Positions 1 through 5,253 of a stretch of DNA of 6,282 nucleotides are shown here, piece after piece; positions within the stretch are counted from its first letter, which is position 1; the number at the start of each line of letters is the position of its first letter. Origin of the DNA: Pseudomonadota bacterium. Its GTDB lineage: Bacteria > Pseudomonadota > Gammaproteobacteria > Burkholderiales > Burkholderiaceae_C. A program made the position numbers and the translations under genes. Below the pieces are notes generated by a model. That model saw only the letters and a list, made by a program, of their open reading frames with translations. It had not been told where the DNA came from and did not search any database. The stretch is from positions 1 to 6,282 of the forward strand of contig JAEWBU010000405.1 in NCBI GenBank assembly GCA_023390985.1, read 5' to 3'.

Positions 1-210
1 GGCGGCGGCTTCGCCCGCCGTGGCGCCCCGGGTGGCGAGTACGGCCGCAAGGCCGGGTTCGGTGATTTCGGTGGCGGCCGCGACGAGCGCCGCCGCGAAG
101 CTTCCCCGTGGGAGAAGCCGGCGCCGCAAGGCTTCGCCAAGCCGGGCAACGGCGGCAAGGTGTTCGTGCCGCGCGACGCGAAGAAGCGGGCGTACAAGCC
201 GGCGAACTGA
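1..210 (+). CDS. C-terminal tail of a Gly/Arg-rich, probably RNA-binding protein (partial)
   Basis: The frame is open from base 1 and ends at TGA (208-210), giving the last 69 residues of a protein whose start lies outside the window. It opens with GGGFARRGAPGG, continues through GFGDFGGGRDERRRE and ends in VFVPRDAKKRAYKPAN. The tail is basic, low in complexity, and rich in Gly, Arg, Lys and aromatic Phe/Tyr, like the disordered RGG-type extensions of RNA-binding enzymes. In betaproteobacteria such tails are typical of RhlE-like DEAD-box RNA helicases and also of the pseudouridine synthase RluB. I lean to the helicase because of the Lys/Arg-rich 'VPRDAKKRAYKP' ending, but no catalytic domain is visible and the assignment is inference. 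The reading frame itself is well supported: a good stop is followed directly by a terminator, and the gene converges on the minus-strand cluster. Confidence 0.6.
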   Translation, partial: GGGFARRGAPGGEYGRKAGFGDFGGGRDERRREASPWEKPAPQGFAKPGNGGKVFVPRDAKKRAYKPAN

Positions 211-226
211 GCCGCGCACACACCCA

Positions 227-253
227 GTCATCCCCGCGAAGGCGGGGATCCAG
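227..253 (+). repeat. 27-base palindromic repeat, left copy (REP-like)
   Basis: This unit begins 16 bases after the stop of the left-edge gene. Its core is a perfect 8-bp hairpin: arm ATCCCCGC (230-237), loop GAAG (238-241) and arm GCGGGGAT (242-249), flanked by GTC and CCAG. It matches the reverse complement of the unit at 297-323 at 25 of 27 positions. Palindromes of the type 'ATTCCCGC-GAAG-GCGGGAAT' are familiar dispersed intergenic repeats in many proteobacteria, and the Neisseria dRS3 repeats have a similar ATTCCC...GGGAAT form. A REP-like element is therefore the likely class. Whether it is repeated elsewhere in this genome cannot be seen here. Confidence 0.8.
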
Positions 254-261
254 GGCTTTCC

Positions 262-289
262 AAAGCGCGCCTCGGCGCGCTTTTTCTTT
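262..289 (+). terminator. Rho-independent terminator for the left-edge gene
   Basis: Arm AAAGCGCGC (262-270), loop CTCG (271-274) and arm GCGCGCTTT (275-283) form a perfect 9-bp, GC-rich stem. The T tract follows at once: TTTTT at 281-285, then C and TTT at 287-289. It lies about 50 bases after the plus-strand stop codon. Read on the minus strand the same stem is followed only by TTTGG, so it should stop plus-strand transcripts much better than those leaving the MFS gene. It sits exactly between the two inverted repeat copies. Confidence 0.88.
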
Positions 290-296
290 GGGAGCA

Positions 297-323
297 CTGG
301 ATTCCCGCCTTCGCGGGAATGAC
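297..323 (-). repeat. 27-base palindromic repeat, right copy (inverted)
   Basis: This is the inverted partner of the 227-253 unit. Its hairpin is ATTCCCGC (301-308), loop CTTC (309-312) and GCGGGAAT (313-320), flanked by CTGG and GAC. It differs from the left copy at two positions only, and these pair with each other in the stem: C232-G247 in the left copy is replaced by a T-A pair here, so the hairpin is kept. It begins 7 bases past the stop codon of the MFS gene, so that transcript would end in or just after this hairpin. No T tract follows it on the minus strand, so it is more likely an RNA 3'-end stabiliser or a dispersed repeat than an intrinsic terminator. Confidence 0.8.
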
Positions 324-330
324 GACAGGG

Positions 331-1566
331 TTACGCGTGAGCGGGCACGTAGCGGCCGATCTCCGGCCACCGCTTGTGCACCAGCAGCCAGGCCAGCAGG
401 CCGACGCACATCATCAGCAACGACGCCACCGCCAGCAGCCGCGTCGAGTGCATCACCAGCGGCGCGATCGCGCCCGCGACGATGCCGTTGGCGGTCGAGC
501 CGATCACGGCCTGCAGCGATGACGCCAGCCCGCGCCGGTCCGGGTTGAGGTCCAGCACCAGCAGCGTCACCACCGGCACCATCAGCGACCAGCCGAAGCC
601 GAACACCGCGATCGGAAACAGCGCCCAGGCGGCGTGCGGCGGAAACAGGGCGTTCGCCGCCACGTTCGCCAGCGACACCAGCAGCATCACCACGAACCCC
701 CACTTGATCTGGTTCTTCGGCGCGATGCGCCCGGCCAGCCGGCCGCTGGCCCAGGCGCCGCCCATGATGCCGGCGATGGTCAGCAGGAAGAACCAGAAGA
801 ACTCGGTGGGTGCCAGGCGCAGGTGCGTGCCCAGGAATTCCGGCGCCGCCAGCACGTAGAGGAACATGCCGTTGAACGGCACGCCGCTGGCCAGCGCCAG
901 CAGCAGGAAGCGCGCGCTGGACACCATCTGCCAGTAGCCGCGCAGCAGGTTGCGCACGTTGAACGGCTGGCGGTGCGTCTCGTGCAGCGTCTCGGGCAGC
1001 AGACGGAAGTTGGACACCCACAGCACCACGCCGACCGCGGTCAGGAACCAGAAGATCGAATGCCAGCCGGCGTGCACGAAGAGCCAGCCGCCGATGATGG
1101 GCGCCACCGCCGGCGCCACGCCGAAGTAGATGGTGACCTGGCTCATCACCTTCTGCGCCTGCGCGGGCGGGAACATGTCGCGGATCACCGCGCGCGACAC
1201 CACGATGCCCGCGCCGGTCGACAGCCCCTGCAGCCCGCGGAAGAACACCAGCTGGCCGATGGTCTGCGACAGCGCGCAGCCGGCCGAGGCCAGCGTGAAG
1301 ACCGCGATGCCCCACAGCACCACCGGCCGCCGGCCGAAGCTGTCGGCCAGCGCGCCGTGGAACAGGTTCATGAAGGCGAAGCCGAAGAGATACGCGGACA
1401 GCGTCTGCTGCATCTGCACCGGCGTCGCGCCGATCGCCTTCGCGATCCCCGAGAACGCGGGGATGTAGGTGTCGATCGAGAACGGGCCGAGCATGCCGAG
1501 CACGGCCAGCAGCACGGCCAGGGCCCAGGGCGGCGCGCGCCACAGCTGGGCGGCGTTCGGATTCAA
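331..1566 (-). CDS. Bcr/CflA-family MFS drug efflux transporter
   Basis: A 411-residue inner-membrane protein with about 12 predicted membrane helices, the usual size for the Bcr/CflA (DHA1) branch of the major facilitator superfamily. These are proton-driven exporters of drugs such as bicyclomycin, chloramphenicol or sulfonamides. Visible signatures are an Asp-containing first helix ending in DTYIPAF (32-38), motif A as GALADSFGRRPV (71-82) in the loop after helix 2, the motif B Arg in FFRGLQG (R110), and the Pro/Gly-rich antiporter motif C as APAVAPIIGGW (151-161). A longer cytoplasmic loop at about 190-215 separates the two six-helix halves. The start is TTG (1566-1564), which overlaps the fbp stop as TTGA. 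AGGAAG at 1582-1577 lies 10 bases upstream, and the next ATG (codon 25) falls inside helix 1, so TTG is the best choice. The stop is TAA at 333-331. It is the last gene of the cluster. The substrate cannot be predicted from sequence. Confidence 0.93.
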   Translation of the reverse strand: MNPNAAQLWRAPPWALAVLLAVLGMLGPFSIDTYIPAFSGIAKAIGATPVQMQQTLSAYLFGFAFMNLFHGALADSFGRRPVVLWGIAVFTLASAGCALSQTIGQLVFFRGLQGLSTGAGIVVSRAVIRDMFPPAQAQKVMSQVTIYFGVAPAVAPIIGGWLFVHAGWHSIFWFLTAVGVVLWVSNFRLLPETLHETHRQPFNVRNLLRGYWQMVSSARFLLLALASGVPFNGMFLYVLAAPEFLGTHLRLAPTEFFWFFLLTIAGIMGGAWASGRLAGRIAPKNQIKWGFVVMLLVSLANVAANALFPPHAAWALFPIAVFGFGWSLMVPVVTLLVLDLNPDRRGLASSLQAVIGSTANGIVAGAIAPLVMHSTRLLAVASLLMMCVGLLAWLLVHKRWPEIGRYVPAHA

Positions 1567-2585
1567 CGCGGCTGGGCTTCCTGGTGGTAGCGGGTCACGC
1601 GCTCCACCTCGTTCTTCGAGCCCAGGATCACGCTCACGCGTTCATGCAGCTTCTTCGGCTGGACGTCCAGGATGCGCTGCCGGCCGTTGGTCGCGGCACC
1701 GCCGGCCTGCTCGACCAGCCAGCTCATCGGGTTGGCCTCGTACATCAGGCGCAGCTTGCCCGGCTTGCCGGGCTCGCGCTTGTCCCACGGGTACATGAAG
1801 ATGCCGCCGCGCGTCAGGATGCGATGCACGTCGGCCACCATGGAGGCGACCCAGCGCATGTTGAAGTCCTTGCCGCGCGGGCCTTCCTTGCCGGCCAGGC
1901 ATTCGTCGATGTAGCGCTTCACCGGGGCGTCCCAGTGGCGCATGTTCGACATGTTGATCGCGAACTCCTTGGTGTCCTCGGGGATGCGAACGTCCTCCTG
2001 GGTGAGCACGAAGGAGCCCTGCTCGCTGTCCAGCGTGAACATCGCCACGCCGTCGCCGACCGTCAGCACCAGGGTGGTCTGCGGACCGTACACGCAGTAG
2101 CCGGCGGCCACCTGCTTGTGGCCGCACTGCAGGAAGTCGCTCTCGTCCACGCCGCGGTCGTCCTCGGGCATCTTGAGCACGCTGAAGATGGTGCCGATGC
2201 TCACGTTCACGTCGATGTTGGACGAGCCGTCCAGCGGATCGAACAGCAGCAGGTACTCGCCCTTGGGGAAGCGGTTGGGCACGACGTAGATGCCCTCCAT
2301 CTCCTCGCTGGCCATGCCGGCGAGGTGGCCGCCCCATTCGTTGGCCTCGATCAGCACCTCGTTGGCGATGATGTCCAGCTTCTTCTGCACCTCGCCCTGC
2401 ACGTTGCCGGTGCCGGCCGAGCCCAGCACGTCGCCCAGCGCGCCCTTGTTGACGGCATGGCTGATGCGCTTGCAGGCACGCGCGACCACCTCGATCAGCA
2501 GCCGCAGCTGGCCCGGGATGTGTCCGTGGGTGCGCTGCTGCTCGACCAGGTAGCGGGTGAGGGAGATGTTGCGTCGTTGGGTCAT
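1563..2585 (-). CDS. fbp: Class 1 fructose-1,6-bisphosphatase
   Basis: A 340-residue cytoplasmic enzyme (EC 3.1.3.11) that hydrolyses fructose 1,6-bisphosphate to fructose 6-phosphate and phosphate, the committed step of gluconeogenesis; in autotrophs it also serves the Calvin cycle. The length matches the family. Metal- and substrate-binding signatures are clear: SEE (93-95), FDPLDGSSNIDVN (115-127) with Asp116 and Asp119, and YEANPMSWLVEQAGG (282-296) with Glu283, plus a C-terminal LHERVSVILGSKNEV (313-327). The N-terminal region, ISLTRYLVEQQ, is typical of proteobacterial class 1 enzymes. I chose ATG 2585-2583 because GAGGAG stands 4 bases upstream and family homology begins here. The frame stays open upstream to 3131 only because it shadows pepN. 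It lies 8 bases after pepN and overlaps the transporter by 4 bases. No residue appears to be missing. Whether AMP regulates it cannot be read from the sequence with confidence. Confidence 0.97.
   Translation of the reverse strand: MTQRRNISLTRYLVEQQRTHGHIPGQLRLLIEVVARACKRISHAVNKGALGDVLGSAGTGNVQGEVQKKLDIIANEVLIEANEWGGHLAGMASEEMEGIYVVPNRFPKGEYLLLFDPLDGSSNIDVNVSIGTIFSVLKMPEDDRGVDESDFLQCGHKQVAAGYCVYGPQTTLVLTVGDGVAMFTLDSEQGSFVLTQEDVRIPEDTKEFAINMSNMRHWDAPVKRYIDECLAGKEGPRGKDFNMRWVASMVADVHRILTRGGIFMYPWDKREPGKPGKLRLMYEANPMSWLVEQAGGAATNGRQRILDVQPKKLHERVSVILGSKNEVERVTRYHQEAQPR
1577..1582 (-). promoter_or_regulatory. Ribosome-binding site supporting the TTG start of the MFS gene
   Basis: AGGAAG lies within the last codons of fbp, 10 bases before the TTG at 1566-1564. 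No ATG or GTG is available before the first membrane helix, so this site decides the start. The start and the fbp stop share bases in TTGA, an arrangement typical of termination-reinitiation coupling. The less efficient TTG probably lowers output of the transporter compared with fbp (inference). Confidence 0.65.
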
Positions 2586-2589
2586 GGGG

Positions 2590-2595
2590 CTCCTC
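2590..2595 (-). promoter_or_regulatory. fbp ribosome-binding site overlapping the pepN stop codon
   Basis: On the minus strand GAGGAG (2595-2590) is followed by CCCC and the fbp ATG (2585-2583). The GA of the pepN stop TGA (2596-2594) is part of this site, so a ribosome finishing pepN stands on the fbp binding site. This fixes the fbp start against the longer open frame upstream and suggests coupled translation of the two genes. The 4-base spacer is slightly short. Confidence 0.75.
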
Positions 2596-5239
2596 AGTCG
2601 GCCAGCGCGCGGGTGACCACCTCGCGCACGTCGTTGGACAGGTCGGGCTTGGCGGCCACGCGGGCGATGGCCTCGCGGGCGGCGCCGCGCATCGGCTCGG
2701 CCAGCTTGCGCCAGCGGTCGAGCGCGCGGGCCAGGCGGGCGGCCACCTGCGGGTTGATGGCGTCCAGCTCCATCACGCGGTCGGCCCAGAACACGTAGCC
2801 GGCCGCGTCGGAGCGGTGGAACGCGCCCGGGTTGGCGCTGCAGTAGCTGAAGATCAGGCTGCGCGCGCGGTTCGGGTTGCGGACGTTGAAGTCCGGGTGC
2901 TGCATCAGCTGGCGCACGGCCGGCAGGATGTTGCCGCCGCGGTCGGGCGCGCCGGCCTGCAGCGCGAACCACTTGTCCAGCACCAGCGCCTCGTCCTTGA
3001 ACATGGCGTGGAACTTCTCCAGCGCCGGACGTGCCAGTTCCTGGCCGCCGACCACCAGGGCCGAGAGCGCGTTGAAGCGGTCGGTCATGTTGGAGGCGTC
3101 CTTGAAGCGCTGGTAGGCCTTGCCGGGCCACACCGTGTCACCGGAATCACGGGCCGCGATGCACAGGTGCGTGAGCGCCAGGCCCGCGAGCGCGCGGCGG
3201 CCGGACGACACCGGGTCGGGGCGGTAGGCGCCGCTGTCCTTGTGCGCCTCGTAGGCCCAGGCCCAGTCGGCCTGCAGCGCGGTGGCGATCTGCTCGCGCA
3301 TGGACTCGCGCACCGCGTGCACGCGCTGCGGGTCCACCACTTCCAGCTGCTCGGCGATGTAGGTCTCGGCGGGCAGGGTGAGCACCAGTTCCTTGAACGC
3401 GGCGTCCAGCGTGGGATGGCGCAGGATGCCGCGCATCGCGTCGAGGAAGGCGCCGTCCAGCAGGATCTCGCCGTCGGCGCGGATGGCGGACAGCGCGCGG
3501 TTGACGGCCAGGCGCTGCGCCGCTTCCCAGCGGTTGAACGGATCGGTGTCGTGCTCCAGCAGCGCGAGCAGCTGCTCGTCGGTGTAGTCGAACTCCAGGA
3601 TCACCGGTGCGGAGAAGCCGCGCAGCAGCGAGGGCACGGCGCCGGCCGGCGCGTGCGGGATCACCAGCGTGTCGTTCGCCTGCGTGAGCACGTGCATGCC
3701 GCTCGCCAGCTCGCGGCCGTCGGCGCCCAGCAGGCCCCAGGCGATCGGGATCACGAACGGTTCCTTGACCGACTGGCCCGGCGTGGGCGGCGCCGTCTGC
3801 GAAAGCTCCAGGCGGTAGTCGCCCGTGGCGGCATCCCAGTGCGCGCGCGCCTTCACGCGCGGCGTGCCGGCCTGGCTGTACCAGCGCTTGAACTGCGTCA
3901 GCAGCTCGTGCAGCTTCGACTCCGGGTTGGCGTCGGCGATGGCCTGCGCGAATTCGTCGCAGGTGACCGCCTGGCCGTCGTGCCGCTGGAAGTACAGCGT
4001 CATGCCGCGCTGGAAGCCTTCGCGGCCCACCAGCGTCTGCATCATGCGCACCACCTCCGCGCCCTTCTCGTAGATGGTGACCGTGTAGAAGTTGTTGATC
4101 TCGAGGTACTGGTCGGGCCGCACCGGGTGCGCCATCGGGCCGGCGTCCTCGGGGAACTGGGCGGTGCGCAGCACGCGCACGTCCTCGATGCGCTTGACGG
4201 CGCGCGCCGAGGCCTCGCCCGCCAGGTCCTGGCTGAACTCCTGGTCGCGGAAGACCGTCAGGCCTTCCTTGAGCGACAGCTGGAACCAGTCGCGGCAGGT
4301 GATGCGGTTGCCGGTCCAGTTGTGGAAGTACTCGTGGCCGACCACCGACTCGATGTTGGAGAAGTCGGTGTCGGTGGCCGTGGCCTGGCTGGCGAGAACG
4401 TACTTCGTGTTGAAGATGTTCAGGCCCTTGTTCTCCATCGCGCCCATGTTGAAGTCGCTGGTGGCGACGATCATGAAGCGCTCCAGGTCCAGCGGCAGGC
4501 CGAAGCGCGCCTCGTCCCAGGCCACCGAGGCCATCAGCGAATTCATCGCGTGCTCGGTCTTGTCCAGGTCGCCGGGGCGCACGTACACCTGCAGCAGGTG
4601 CTCCTTGCCGTTGCGCGCGGCGATCTTCTGCTCGCGCGCGACCAGCTTGCCGGCCACCAGCGCGAACAGGTAGCAGGGCTTGCGGAAGGGATCGACCCAC
4701 CTGGCGAAGTGGCGGCCGTCCTCCAGGTCGCCCTGGTCCACCAGGTTGCCGTTGGACAGCAGCACCGGGTACTTCTTCTTGTCCGCGCGCAGCGTCACCG
4801 TGTAGCTGGCCATCACGTCGGGACGGTCCAGGAAGTAGGTGATGCGCCGGAAGCCCTCGGCCTCGCACTGGGTGAAGAACGACTCGTTGCTCACGTACAG
4901 GCCCATGAGCTTGGTGTTCTTGGCGGGCGAGCAGGTGGTGAAGATCTCCAGCTCGAACGGCTCGTGGCCCTCGGGCAGGTTCTCCAGCACCAGGCGCGAG
5001 CCTTCCATGCGGAACGAGGTGCCCTGGCCGTTGACCATCACGCGGGCCAGGTTCAGCTCGTCGCCGTCGAGCTTGAGCGCCTGCTGCGGCACGTCCGGGT
5101 TGCGCCGCAGCTTCATGCGGTTGAGCACCCGCGTCTTGGCCGGGTCGAGGTCGAAGCACAGCTCGACGTTGTCGATCCAGAAGGGCGGGGCCTGGTAGTC
5201 GGCGCGGTAGATCACCGCGCTCTGTCCTTCACGCATCAT
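2594..5239 (-). CDS. pepN: Aminopeptidase N (M1 family zinc metallopeptidase)
   Basis: An 881-residue cytoplasmic zinc exopeptidase (EC 3.4.11.2) that removes N-terminal residues from peptides, a late step of protein turnover. The length is close to the 870 residues of E. coli PepN, and no signal peptide is present. The M1 landmarks are intact: CEAEGF (125-130) for N-terminus binding, GAMEN (266-270) exopeptidase motif, zinc motif HEYFH (302-306) with catalytic Glu303 and third zinc ligand Glu325 in SLKEGLTVF, and the transition-state Tyr390 in IYEKGAEV. The long helical C-terminal region (about 550-881), with DKWFALQA and NPNRARSL, matches the gamma-proteobacterial PepN type, not the shorter eukaryotic-like M1 enzymes. 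The start is ATG at 5239-5237 or the adjacent ATG at 5236-5234; AGGAA lies 7 or 10 bases upstream, so either is possible. The frame extends open upstream to 5926, but there it overlaps prfB. It sits 11 bases after prfB and 8 before fbp. Confidence 0.97.
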   Translation of the reverse strand: MMREGQSAVIYRADYQAPPFWIDNVELCFDLDPAKTRVLNRMKLRRNPDVPQQALKLDGDELNLARVMVNGQGTSFRMEGSRLVLENLPEGHEPFELEIFTTCSPAKNTKLMGLYVSNESFFTQCEAEGFRRITYFLDRPDVMASYTVTLRADKKKYPVLLSNGNLVDQGDLEDGRHFARWVDPFRKPCYLFALVAGKLVAREQKIAARNGKEHLLQVYVRPGDLDKTEHAMNSLMASVAWDEARFGLPLDLERFMIVATSDFNMGAMENKGLNIFNTKYVLASQATATDTDFSNIESVVGHEYFHNWTGNRITCRDWFQLSLKEGLTVFRDQEFSQDLAGEASARAVKRIEDVRVLRTAQFPEDAGPMAHPVRPDQYLEINNFYTVTIYEKGAEVVRMMQTLVGREGFQRGMTLYFQRHDGQAVTCDEFAQAIADANPESKLHELLTQFKRWYSQAGTPRVKARAHWDAATGDYRLELSQTAPPTPGQSVKEPFVIPIAWGLLGADGRELASGMHVLTQANDTLVIPHAPAGAVPSLLRGFSAPVILEFDYTDEQLLALLEHDTDPFNRWEAAQRLAVNRALSAIRADGEILLDGAFLDAMRGILRHPTLDAAFKELVLTLPAETYIAEQLEVVDPQRVHAVRESMREQIATALQADWAWAYEAHKDSGAYRPDPVSSGRRALAGLALTHLCIAARDSGDTVWPGKAYQRFKDASNMTDRFNALSALVVGGQELARPALEKFHAMFKDEALVLDKWFALQAGAPDRGGNILPAVRQLMQHPDFNVRNPNRARSLIFSYCSANPGAFHRSDAAGYVFWADRVMELDAINPQVAARLARALDRWRKLAEPMRGAAREAIARVAAKPDLSNDVREVVTRALAD

Positions 5240-5246
5240 GATGGGG

Positions 5247-5253
5247 TTCCTTA
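5247..5253 (-). promoter_or_regulatory. pepN ribosome-binding site overlapping the prfB stop codon
   Basis: The minus strand reads TAAGGAA at 5253-5247. TAA is the prfB stop, and AAGGAA is the pepN Shine-Dalgarno sequence. It is followed by CCCCATC and two adjacent ATG codons (5239-5237 and 5236-5234). This supports a pepN start here and co-translation with prfB. Which of the two Met codons is used cannot be settled by inspection. Confidence 0.75.

Noticed and set aside
20..322. Plus-strand open frames (from 20 and from 108) running through the palindromic repeats
   Set aside because: They overlap the real frame of the left-edge gene in other frames and run through the repeat and terminator; no ribosome-binding site or domain supports them.
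227..323. Possible CRISPR array
   Set aside because: There are only two copies, in inverted rather than direct orientation, each palindromic and separated by a terminator; no cas genes are near.
634..1590. 318-codon open frame on the plus strand, antisense to the MFS gene
   Set aside because: The product is extremely rich in Arg, His and Gln, without family features. It mirrors a real membrane protein on the other strand.
1584..2798. 404-codon open frame on the plus strand, antisense to fbp
   Set aside because: Same composition bias, no domain and no sensible start. The minus-strand fbp is fully supported by its motifs.
2586..3131. Upstream extension of the fbp frame
   Set aside because: The extra residues are an Arg/Pro/Gly-rich shadow of pepN. 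Family homology and a ribosome-binding site place the start at 2585.
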